Shown: one piece after another, positions 33,078 to 40,119 of the stretch | How the letters are laid out: every line of letters starts with the position of its first letter | Numbering within the stretch: position 1 is the stretch's first letter | Source of the DNA: an uncultured Collinsella sp. | GTDB taxonomy: Bacteria > Actinomycetota > Coriobacteriia > Coriobacteriales > Coriobacteriaceae | Length of the DNA: 43,065 nt | Assembly (NCBI GenBank): GCA_902478995.1 | Contig: CABSNF010000006.1 | Location: forward strand, 1-43,065 | Direction of reading: 5' to 3' | Translations under genes and position numbers: made by a program | The notes under the pieces: generated by a model | Database searches by the model: none | What the model was told of the DNA's origin: nothing | Seen by the model: only the letters and a program-made list of their open reading frames with translations

Positions 33078-33119
33078 CAAAAAGCGGCGGTCGTCCCGTA
33101 CATGGGACGACCGCCGCTT
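33078..33119 (-). terminator. Terminator of the rpiB-like gene (minus strand)
   Basis: A perfect 16-bp stem, AAGCGGCGGTCGTCCC (33082-33097) with GGGACGACCGCCGCTT (33104-33119). On the minus strand it is followed by TTTTTGC, so it ends the minus-strand rpiB transcript; the plus-strand side lacks a T-run. Confidence 0.88.
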
Positions 33120-33144
33120 GCGTTAGCTGCAATGAGTCGTGCGA

Positions 33145-33786
33145 TTAGAGGCCCAGGATCTCCTTGACCTTGGCGATGATGGCCTCGTCGGTTGCGTTGG
33201 CAAAGAAGTACTCCTGGAAGTGTTCGCCGGCAAGTGCGCCCTTCACCAGGTCCTGATCGATCTCGCCCAGAACGTCGACGAGCGGACGCATAGTCACAGC
33301 GCGGACGCCGTCGAGGATCTTCTTGTTGCGCTGCTCGGGCTCAACACGCTCGGCAGGATAGCCGTTGCCCGAACCAAAGCCAAAGAGCTTCTCAAAGGTG
33401 TACTCGAGGTTGAGCTCCTGGCCCCAGCCGTTCTTGAGGGCGAAGGGCATGGCGACAGCGTTACCGTCGTTGACCTGGGCAAAGGTGTAGGCATCGAGCG
33501 GGTCGGCAACATGGCCGCACAGCACGCCGGGGAAGGAGTTGCAGGCGAGCATGGCGCCCTCGCCGGTGCCACAGCCGGTCACGACGTAGTCGGCAGCGCC
33601 GGAGTTGAGCAGCACGGCGGCCAGGATGCCGTTCTGCACATAGGTGAGGGGCTTGGAGTCGGCGTCGGCATACATGCCATAGTTAAAGACAGTGTGGCCC
33701 ATGGGCTCGACAACCTTCTTAAGGGCAGCCTCAATCATAGGGTTCTTGGAGTTCTGAGAGTTCTCATTGATCAGAGCGATCTTCAT
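33145..33786 (-). CDS. RpiB/LacA/LacB-family sugar isomerase, probable DhuI-like uronate isomerase
   Basis: 213 aa. RpiB-family signature: MKIALINENSQNSKNPMIEA, an NYGMY strand, TYVQNGILAAVLLNSGAADY, and the active-site loop VTGCGTGEGAMLACN, plus GVLCGHVADPLDAY. Classical RpiB has about 150 aa; this has a C-terminal extension of about 60. RpiB-family DhuI enzymes isomerise 4-deoxy-L-threo-5-hexosulose uronate before a KduD/DhuD reductase. The adjacent kduD and the GH105 product make that role likely here. Ribose-5-phosphate isomerase is the alternative. ATG 33786 has an AAAGGTAA-like site upstream. Confidence 0.85.
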   Translation of the reverse strand: MKIALINENSQNSKNPMIEAALKKVVEPMGHTVFNYGMYADADSKPLTYVQNGILAAVLLNSGAADYVVTGCGTGEGAMLACNSFPGVLCGHVADPLDAYTFAQVNDGNAVAMPFALKNGWGQELNLEYTFEKLFGFGSGNGYPAERVEPEQRNKKILDGVRAVTMRPLVDVLGEIDQDLVKGALAGEHFQEYFFANATDEAIIAKVKEILGL

Positions 33787-33810
33787 TGCGAATTACCTTT
33801 CTATTTCTAA

Positions 33811-33875
33811 CTTGCGGTGAAATACGGACTGTTTTGCCCGATAGAAGCAAAAACCAATCCTTATCTCACCGCAAC
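33811..33875. repeat. 65-nt palindromic intergenic repeat, copy 2
   Basis: Arms at 33812-33828 and 33858-33874 pair at 15 of 17 positions. Bases 33812-33836 are identical to 30892-30916. No T-run on either side here. It lies between kduD and the rpiB-like gene on the minus strand, and could act as a mild attenuator or mRNA-stability element between them. Confidence 0.78.
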
Positions 33876-33926
33876 TCAAATGAAAAACGAGTGGATGAAA
33901 CCTGATATGGGCAGTTGCGGCTACGC

Positions 33927-34736
33927 TTATTGAGGCTGTTTTCCAATGTATGCGAGGATGCCGCCGTCGACGTAGAGGATGTGGCCGTTGACGAAGTTCG
34001 ACGCGTCGGAAGCCAGGAACACGGCGGGGCCCTTCAGGTCCTCGGGCGTGCCCCAACGGGCGGCCGGCGTCTTGGCAATGATGAACTGGTCAAACGGGTG
34101 GCGGCTGCCGTCGGGCTGCGTCTCGCGCAGCGGTGCGGTTTGCGGCGTGGCGATGTAGCCGGGCCCAATGCCGTTGCACTGGATATTGGCCTCGCCAAAC
34201 TCCGAGCAGATGTTCTTGGTGAGCATCTTGAGTCCGCCCTTGGCGGCGGCATAGCCGGCGATGGTCTCGCGACCCAGCTCGCTCATCATCGAGCAGATGT
34301 TGATGATCTTGCCGTGGCCCTTGGCGATCATGCCAGGCAGGCAGGCCTTTGACACGATAAACGGTGCGTTGAGGTCGATATCGACGACGCGGCGGAAGTC
34401 CTCGGCGCTCATGTCGAGCATCGGGGTACGCTGGATGACGCCGGCGTTGTTGACCAGGATGTCGGGCGTGGTGCCAAAGTCGGCCTCGATCTTGGCGATG
34501 AGCTCGGCGACGACAGTCTCGTCGGTGACGTCGGCAACATAGCCGTGAGCGTCAAAGCCCAGCTCACGGTAGTGCTTCTCGGCTTCGGCGACTTTGTCGG
34601 CGTGACGGGCGTTAAAGGCGATCTTGGCGCCGGCTTCGCCGAGCGCCTCGGCAATGGCCATGCCAATGCCATAGGTGGCGCCGGTTACCAGTGCGACCTT
34701 GCTGTCCAGACGGAAGCTGTCCATAAGATCAGACAT
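33927..34736 (-). CDS. kduD: 2-dehydro-3-deoxy-D-gluconate 5-dehydrogenase (KduD/DhuD type)
   Basis: 269 aa, classical short-chain dehydrogenase. Cofactor motif VTGATYGIGMAIAEA (TGxxxGIG), NNAG at the NNAGVIQ position, catalytic Ser in ICSMMSELG and Tyr-x-x-x-Lys in YAAAKGG. It reduces 2,5-diketo-3-deoxygluconate to KDG. ATG 34736 has AAAGGA 5 bases upstream; a further start at 34763 would overlap the operator. It is followed on the minus strand by the RpiB-like isomerase, its expected partner, and carries the regulon operators upstream. Confidence 0.9.
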   Translation of the reverse strand: MSDLMDSFRLDSKVALVTGATYGIGMAIAEALGEAGAKIAFNARHADKVAEAEKHYRELGFDAHGYVADVTDETVVAELIAKIEADFGTTPDILVNNAGVIQRTPMLDMSAEDFRRVVDIDLNAPFIVSKACLPGMIAKGHGKIINICSMMSELGRETIAGYAAAKGGLKMLTKNICSEFGEANIQCNGIGPGYIATPQTAPLRETQPDGSRHPFDQFIIAKTPAARWGTPEDLKGPAVFLASDASNFVNGHILYVDGGILAYIGKQPQ

Positions 34737-34749
34737 AGCGATCCTTTCA

Positions 34750-34855
34750 AAAGAAACGTTCATCTATATTTATCTTGCTTTTAATACAAGCTCAGTATAG
34801 GAGAAGCAGCGTAACAGGCACCCTTTATTTCCTAAAATCAGGTGAACGTTCACTT
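34750..34855 (-). promoter_or_regulatory. kduD promoter with two LacI-type operators
   Basis: On the minus strand, AGTGAACGTTCACC (core 34842-34853) and the weaker AGATGAACGTTTCT (core 34752-34763), centres 90 bp apart. The second site directly follows TATAGA, as TATAGT precedes operator 2 at uxaC. A degenerate CCG...CCG element appears around 34868-34892 but is not in exact register with the other three copies. Confidence 0.7.
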
Positions 34856-34896
34856 TTAAAAGGTGAGCGGCAGAAAAGTCCCTGCCGTGCGGACCT

Positions 34897-35589
34897 CTAT
34901 TCGCTCTGTGCCTGCGCTCCCTCTGCGATCATGTTGCGGTTGTACACCAGATGTAAATACATCGCGTCGTGCGCTGCGGTGGGGTTGCGCGCGGCGATGG
35001 CATCGGCCACACCACGGTGGGTGCGGATGGACTCCTCAACCAGCTTTTTGCCGGTCACGTCAATAAACAGGGGAACCGACGCCTTGAGCACGCCCATCAG
35101 GCGGGGGACAACGAGGTTGCCGCAGCTTTCGGCAATTGCGATATGAAACGCGGTATCGGTGGCGGAATAGTCTTCGTCCCGCGCGGCCAAGCGCTCGGAC
35201 TCGTCGCAAAGTTCTTTGATGCAGATGATTTGATCGTCGGTCGCGTGCTCTGCGGCCATGCTGGCCATCTGCGGCTCGATCATAAAGCGCACTTCGAGCA
35301 GGTCGCGTGCCAGGCGCCTCTTGTCATCGATAAAGGTAAAGCCCAGCGGATCGTCGGCAACGCCGGGGTTTGATGCCACATAGGTGCCCGAGCCCTGCTT
35401 AATGCGCACGATGTTGCGCGACTGCAGCAGCTTCATAGCTTCGCGTACGGTGCTCCTGCCAGCACCCAGACGCTCGACGAGCACAGCCTCCTTGGGCAGG
35501 CGGTCGCCCTGCTCAAGATGCTCATCCAGGATCAGTTGAATGATTTTCTCAGAAATCTGCTCGGGGAGTCCCAAATCGGCTCGTGCCAC
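34897..35589 (-). CDS. FadR/GntR-family transcriptional regulator
   Basis: 230 aa. N-terminal winged helix: LPEQISEKIIQLILDEHLEQ, GDRLPKEAVLVERLGAGRST, REAMKLLQSRNIVRIKQGSG. C-terminal FCD all-helical sensor (about residues 95-220) with ligand-site residues such as the Asp/His of TDTAFHIAIAESCGN and a later His in THRGV. FCD regulators often bind sugar acids. It starts at GTG 35589 with GAGGTGA upstream, and is divergent from the GntP-type permease, so it probably controls the permease-dehydratase pair. It is also upstream of kduD on the same strand. Confidence 0.9.
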   Translation of the reverse strand: MARADLGLPEQISEKIIQLILDEHLEQGDRLPKEAVLVERLGAGRSTVREAMKLLQSRNIVRIKQGSGTYVASNPGVADDPLGFTFIDDKRRLARDLLEVRFMIEPQMASMAAEHATDDQIICIKELCDESERLAARDEDYSATDTAFHIAIAESCGNLVVPRLMGVLKASVPLFIDVTGKKLVEESIRTHRGVADAIAARNPTAAHDAMYLHLVYNRNMIAEGAQAQSE

Positions 35590-35715
35590 GCTTCACCTCA
35601 TATCAAAAGAATTCATCAGAGCTATTCTAGCTCATTTACAGAAGCCGCGGTGGTTCGCTCCGACAATGGAGAGCTGTAAGTAGCCGTTTACCGTCAAAAA
35701 CAGATCGTTCAGGAA

Positions 35716-35809
35716 ATACATCAGATGTATTTTGAAAAAAGTTTCCCTTTTAAACATCAGACCTATTGAAAACACGCTATAGTCTAAGGCGAATTCAAAA
35801 GGTCTGATG
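35716..35809. promoter_or_regulatory. Inverted CATCAGA repeats between the GntR gene and the permease gene
   Basis: ATACATCAGATGTAT (35716-35730) is a perfect odd palindrome. Further on, CATCAGACCT (35755-35764) and AGGTCTGATG (35800-35809) form a perfect 10-bp inverted repeat flanking TATAGT (35778-35783), a possible -10 box. All share the CATCAGA half-site. They are likely sites of the divergent FCD regulator. Confidence 0.6.
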
Positions 35810-35822
35810 AATTGGAGGAAAG

Positions 35823-37184
35823 ATGTCAGACCCAACGTTTATGGCCGACCCCACCAGGCTGGTCATCGCCGCTATCGTGGGCATCGCGCTGCTGCTTGCG
35901 CTCATCATTAAGTTCAAGCTGCATCCTGTGCTTTCGATGATGGTCTCGGCGCTCGCGATCGGCATCGGCGCCGGTATGCCGCTCGACCTGGTGGCGGACA
36001 CTGTCACCAAGGGCGTGGGAACCACGCTGCAAAACATCGCCCTGCTCATTGGCCTCGGCTCGATGTTTGGCCAGATTCTTGAGGAGAGCGGCGGCGCCAA
36101 GAAGATCGCCCAGACCTTCATCGATACCTTTGGGCAGGGTCATTCCAGCTGGGCGCTGGGCATTACCGGTCTGGTTATCGGCACTACGGTGTTCTTTGAG
36201 GCGGGCGTAGTCGTTTTGATTCCGCTTGCATTTAGCGTGGCATCGCAGACCAAAAAGTCGACGCTCTACTACGGCATCGCGCTGCTCGCAGGACTTGCCG
36301 CTGGCTATGCGTTTGTGCCGCCATCGGCCGGTTCGGTTCTGGTCGCCGGCACGCTCGGTGTCGACCTGGGCACCATGATTCTCGTCGGTATCCCTACCGC
36401 CTTCATCGCCATGGCGATCGCCGGCGTCATCTGGGGTCGCAACGTGGGCGGTCGCATTTTTACCGATGTTCCGGAGCACTTTACCTCTGCCGAGGGTGCG
36501 AGCGACGAAAAGGAGCTTCCCTCCTTTGGCATGGTGCTTGCCATCGTGCTCACGCCGCTTTGTCTGATTTTGCTGGGCACGCTGTCTTCTTATATCCCCA
36601 TGCCCGCCGAGCTCGCCTCGATTCTCGCCTTCCTGGGCAAGCCGTTTGTCGCTTTGACGCTCGCCACGCTCGTCGCGATGTATCTGCTGGGCGCGCGCCG
36701 CGGCTACTCCGGCGCCGAGCTCAAGGCCTTGCTCGACCGCTCTCTTAAGCCCGTCGGCATGATCTTGCTGGTTATCGCTTGCGGCGGCGTCATTCGCTGG
36801 ATGCTGCAGGACTGCGGCTTGGGCCAGGTTATTGGCCCTATGCTCGAGGCTTCACCGCTGCCTTTGGTGGTCGTTGCCTTTTTGATTGCCGTCATGGTGC
36901 GTGCCTCTGTCGGCAGCTCCATCGTCGCTATGACTATGGCATCGGGCATTATGGCCGCCATGCCCGCGGTTGCCGGTGCTTCGGTGCTCATGCGTGCCGC
37001 TATCTGTCTTGCTATCTGCGGCGGTGCCACGGCCCTCTCGCACGTCAACGATGCCGGTTTTTGGATGTGCTCCTCGTTCCTGGAGATTGACGAGAAGACC
37101 ACCCTCAAGTCCTGGACCGTTATGGAGACGCTCATCGGCCTTTCGGGTCTTGCCTGCGCCCTGGTGATTTCGTTCTTCGCCTAG
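35823..37184 (+). CDS. GntP-family permease for gluconate or a related sugar acid
   Basis: 453 aa, about 12-14 membrane segments. GntP family features: FKLHPVLSMMVSALAIGIGA, LIGLGSMFGQILEESGGAKK, GTTVFFEAGVVVLIPLAFSV and PPSAGSVLVAGTLGVD. GntP permeases are proton symporters for gluconate and other aldonates or hydroxy acids. ATG 35823 is preceded by TTGGAGGAAAG. Followed by a dehydratase, it forms an import-and-dehydrate pair under the divergent GntR regulator. Confidence 0.93.
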   Translation: MSDPTFMADPTRLVIAAIVGIALLLALIIKFKLHPVLSMMVSALAIGIGAGMPLDLVADTVTKGVGTTLQNIALLIGLGSMFGQILEESGGAKKIAQTFIDTFGQGHSSWALGITGLVIGTTVFFEAGVVVLIPLAFSVASQTKKSTLYYGIALLAGLAAGYAFVPPSAGSVLVAGTLGVDLGTMILVGIPTAFIAMAIAGVIWGRNVGGRIFTDVPEHFTSAEGASDEKELPSFGMVLAIVLTPLCLILLGTLSSYIPMPAELASILAFLGKPFVALTLATLVAMYLLGARRGYSGAELKALLDRSLKPVGMILLVIACGGVIRWMLQDCGLGQVIGPMLEASPLPLVVVAFLIAVMVRASVGSSIVAMTMASGIMAAMPAVAGASVLMRAAICLAICGGATALSHVNDAGFWMCSSFLEIDEKTTLKSWTVMETLIGLSGLACALVISFFA

Positions 37185-37207
37185 TTCGCGTAGCTAAGCA
37201 TCTTCCG

Positions 37208-37260
37208 CCGAGTGCATCGCTCGGTACCCATTTCACCTGATTCATTAACCAACGATTGGT
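37208..37260. promoter_or_regulatory. Hairpin and short palindrome before the dehydratase gene
   Basis: CCGAG and CTCGG (about 37208-37224) form a small stem, and ACCAACGATTGGT (37248-37260) is an odd palindrome. The latter could be a regulator site or part of the leader. The gap to the permease is 107 bp. Confidence 0.4.
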
Positions 37261-37291
37261 ACAACCGTTCAAACCAAAAGAGGAGAGCATT

Positions 37292-39070
37292 ATGGACGAG
37301 AAGACCAAGGCACAGATTCAGCAGGAGGCAGCCGACTTGGTTGCCAAGCTGCAGCCGCGTTCCGGCAAGTTTCGCACCATCAGCCCCGAGATGGACCCGC
37401 TGCGTCTGGGCTCTGGCTGGTCCATCGAAGATCTGGACAAGCCGCAGGTCATTATCGAGTCGACGTTCGGCGACTCGCACCCGGGTTCTGCCGGTCTGTT
37501 TGAGTTGGTCGAGGAGGTCCGTGCCGGCGTTGCCGAGGCTGGCGGTCACGGTGCCCGTTACTTCTGCACCGATATCTGTGACGGCGAGGCCCAGGGCCAC
37601 GACGGCATTAACTACTCGCTGCCCAGTCGCGACATGATCGCCAACATGATCGAGATTCATGCCAAGGCCACCCCGTTCGACGCCGGCGTCTTTGTTGCCA
37701 GCTGCGATAAGGGCCTGCCTGCGAACCTTATGGCCATGGGCCGCATCAACATCCCCTCCATCGTCGTTACCGGCGGCGTCATGGATGCAGGCCCCGACCT
37801 GTTGACCCTGGAGCAGCTCGGTGCGATTTCTGCCCGCTACGAGCGCGGCGAGATCTCTCGCGAGGAACTTGAGTTTGCCAAGCACAACGCATGCCCCAGC
37901 TGCGGCGCCTGCTCCTTTATGGGCACCGCGTCGACCATGCAGGTTACCGCCGAGGCCCTGGGCCTTATGCTCCCCGGCACGGCCCTGCTGCCCGCAACCA
38001 GCTCCGATCTGCGTGAGTTTGCGCGCGAGGCCGGCCGTCAGTCCGTGTGGCTCTCCGAACACAACCTGTGCCCGCGCGACATCGTGACCAAGGAGTCCTT
38101 CGAGAACCTCATCATGGTCCACGGCGCCATTTCCGGCTCCACCAACTCGCTGCTGCATATCCCTGCGATCGCCCGCGAGTTTGGCATCGAGATGTCCGCC
38201 GACGACTTCGACCGTCTGCACCGTGGTGCCCACTACCTGCTCAACGTTCGTCCCGCAGGTGAGTGGCCGGCGCAGTTCTTCTACTATGCGGGTGGCGTGC
38301 CGCGCATCATGGAGGAGATCAAGTCGATGCTCCACCTCGACGTTATGACCGTCACCGGCAAGACTCTCGGCGAAAACCTCGAGGACCTTAAGAACAACGG
38401 CTACTACGAGAAGTGCGGCCGCTACTTGGAGAAATGGAACCTCAAGCGCGAGGACATCATTCGCCCGTTTGACCAGGCTTTTGGTACCGACGGCTCCATC
38501 GCCATCCTCCACGGCAACCTTGCCCCCGAGGGCGCCGTCGTCAAGCACACGGTTGTTCCGCGCGAGATGTTCCAGGCCACGCTTAAGGCCCGTCCGTTCG
38601 ATTGCGAGGAGGACGCCATCCACGCCGTCCTGACGCACGAGGTCAAGCCCGGCGATGCCGTTATCATTCGCTATGAGGGCCCCAAGGGTTCCGGTATGCC
38701 CGAGATGTTCTACACCACCGAGGCTATCGCCAGCGATCCCGAGCTGGGTGCGAGCATTGCCCTTATCACCGATGGCCGCTTCTCCGGCGCCTCCAAGGGC
38801 CCGGCTATCGGTCATGTTTCGCCCGAGGCTGCCGTGGGCGGCCCGATTGCCCTGATCGAGGAAGGCGACCTGATCCAGATCGACATCCCCGAGCGCTCGC
38901 TGTCCATCGTGGGCATCGCCGGCAAGGAGATGGAGCCGGCCGAGGTCGACGCCGTCCTGGCCGAGCGTCGCGCCGCTTGGAAGCCCAAGGCTAATCGCTA
39001 TACCTCCGGCACGCTCAAGTTCTTTACCGAGCATGCAGTTTCCGCCATTCAGGGTGGCTACATGGAGTAG
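37292..39070 (+). CDS. IlvD/Edd-family sugar-acid dehydratase
   Basis: 592 aa iron-sulfur dehydratase. Cluster ligands are in the expected blocks: CTDICDG (Cys92/96), SCDKGLP (Cys138) and CPSCGACSFMGTASTM. The C-terminal swivelling domain is present (EGAVVKHTV, RYEGPKGSGMPEMF, TDGRFSGASKGPAIGH). The length fits the aldonate dehydratase subgroup (xylonate, arabonate, gluconate, galactonate) rather than dihydroxyacid dehydratase, and pairing with a GntP permease supports a sugar acid. The substrate cannot be fixed from sequence alone. ATG 37292 has GAGGAGAG upstream. Confidence 0.9.
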   Translation: MDEKTKAQIQQEAADLVAKLQPRSGKFRTISPEMDPLRLGSGWSIEDLDKPQVIIESTFGDSHPGSAGLFELVEEVRAGVAEAGGHGARYFCTDICDGEAQGHDGINYSLPSRDMIANMIEIHAKATPFDAGVFVASCDKGLPANLMAMGRINIPSIVVTGGVMDAGPDLLTLEQLGAISARYERGEISREELEFAKHNACPSCGACSFMGTASTMQVTAEALGLMLPGTALLPATSSDLREFAREAGRQSVWLSEHNLCPRDIVTKESFENLIMVHGAISGSTNSLLHIPAIAREFGIEMSADDFDRLHRGAHYLLNVRPAGEWPAQFFYYAGGVPRIMEEIKSMLHLDVMTVTGKTLGENLEDLKNNGYYEKCGRYLEKWNLKREDIIRPFDQAFGTDGSIAILHGNLAPEGAVVKHTVVPREMFQATLKARPFDCEEDAIHAVLTHEVKPGDAVIIRYEGPKGSGMPEMFYTTEAIASDPELGASIALITDGRFSGASKGPAIGHVSPEAAVGGPIALIEEGDLIQIDIPERSLSIVGIAGKEMEPAEVDAVLAERRAAWKPKANRYTSGTLKFFTEHAVSAIQGGYME

Positions 39071-39196
39071 CGCCCATGCGCATCAAATATCTCCTCTCAT
39101 AGATGTGCGGCACAAAGAGCCCCGAGCCACGTCGCCGGGGTGCGTTGTTCAGCGCCGCCGGGGCGCTCCACTCAAACGACAAGAGACGTCTTACGC

Positions 39197-39246
39197 AAGC
39201 GCCCGCGTCCGTGGATAAAACCACGGGCGTGGGCGCTTCACTTTAT
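39197..39246. terminator. Bidirectional terminator-like hairpin between the dehydratase and the ArsC-like gene
   Basis: An 18-bp stem, 39197-39214 with 39221-39238, contains two G-U wobbles on the plus strand and a 6-base loop, then CACTTTATT. It lies between convergent genes and marks the border where codon use changes. Confidence 0.7.
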
Positions 39247-39257
39247 TCCCAGCCGCT

Positions 39258-39599
39258 TTATTCCCAGCCCTTCCACACGTCAGGCTCGTAGCCAACGGTT
39301 GCCTGGCGGCCGTTGCGAACGATGGACTCACGAAGAATCTGCTGGTTATCGAGCACCTTTTCGAACTTCTGGTCGGCAGCAAGATACTGTACGAGCGCAA
39401 CCGTGTCGGCATCTTTCGCCTTTGGATCGATCACAGCGTCGATCCCGCCGACGGCGCGCGCCACGCTTTCGAGCTCGCCTTTGCTCATCCCCTTTTCCTT
39501 CAAGTCGATGAACTGGAACTTCACACGACGTTCCTTGAAATAGCGCTGCGCCTTCTTAGTATCGAAGCTTTTCTTCGTGCCGAATATCTGGATGTTCAT
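39258..39599 (-). CDS. ArsC/Spx-family thioredoxin-fold protein without cysteine
   Basis: 113 aa. The ArsC-family outline is clear: MNIQIFGTKKSFDTKKAQRY, FKERRVKFQFIDLKEKGMSK, GELESVARAVGG, then a C-terminal RNGRQATVGYEPDVWK. The position that carries the redox Cys in relatives (GTKKCxDTKKA) is Ser here, and the protein has no Cys at all, so it cannot be a thiol arsenate reductase. A Spx-like regulatory role, or a structural function, is more likely. ATG 39599 with AAGGCGG upstream. All its Phe codons that I checked are TTC, unlike genes to the left. Confidence 0.82.
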   Translation of the reverse strand: MNIQIFGTKKSFDTKKAQRYFKERRVKFQFIDLKEKGMSKGELESVARAVGGIDAVIDPKAKDADTVALVQYLAADQKFEKVLDNQQILRESIVRNGRQATVGYEPDVWKGWE

Positions 39600-39883
39600 A
39601 CGTACCGCCTTCGCTCAATTCTCGTCCGTCCATGATACGACAAGGGAGCCGAGCAAAAACAGAGCAGGCGGAGATGGAGGAGGACGGCGACCGACCGTCG
39701 GCAAGAGTCGGCCGGATCGGACTGGCGCCCAGCGCGCGCCGGCGACACGCTCGCAGCTGCACACATAGCCGATGTACAAGCTCGCCGCGGCGTTCCCTCG
39801 CCCCGCGGTGTGGCGATAGAGAAGCACGCCACCCGTCAACGATGGCGCCTCGGTGAAGAAAATCAACGTCTGGGTTACATCCC

Positions 39884-39912
39884 TTGAAAGGGGCGAAGAC
39901 GGCTGCTAGAAT
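39884..39912 (+). promoter_or_regulatory. Promoter of the efflux operon
   Basis: TTGAAA (39884-39889) and TAGAAT (39907-39912) with an ideal 17-bp spacer. The predicted start near 39919 leaves a leader of about 200 bases before the MFS gene. Confidence 0.72.
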
Positions 39913-39923
39913 ACCTCCCCGCT

Positions 39924-40105
39924 ATGAAGGATTTGACCAAAGCATACATCGCAATTCGGCGGCCCCTGGTATACGGGGCCTCTCCTGTTGTTCCCCAAGT
40001 GCGCTCTGAGCAGCCGCTTTCTTCCTGTCGTATCTGATGCACGCATAGCACGTGCATGTTATTTCGCCCGTGGGCCGGCGCGCCTTCGGCGAAGAATCGA
40101 ATAGA
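39924..40105 (+). other. Leader region with short reading frame and hairpins
   Basis: An ATG at 39924 opens a 37-codon frame ending TGA at 40035-40037. It has no clear ribosome site. GGCCCC (39961-39966) pairs with GGGGCC (39975-39980), and ATGCACG (40037-40043) pairs with CGTGCAT (40051-40057). The rest of the 520-bp gap (39600-39883) shows no gene. A leader peptide and hairpins before a drug pump could be an attenuator, but this is weak. Confidence 0.35.
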
Positions 40106-40119
40106 TACGAAGGAAGCTT

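Noticed and set aside
39615..39866. Minus-strand frame of 83 codons upstream of the ArsC-like gene
   Set aside because: Arg/Pro-rich, no ribosome site, not similar to any family I know; treated as non-coding intergenic DNA.
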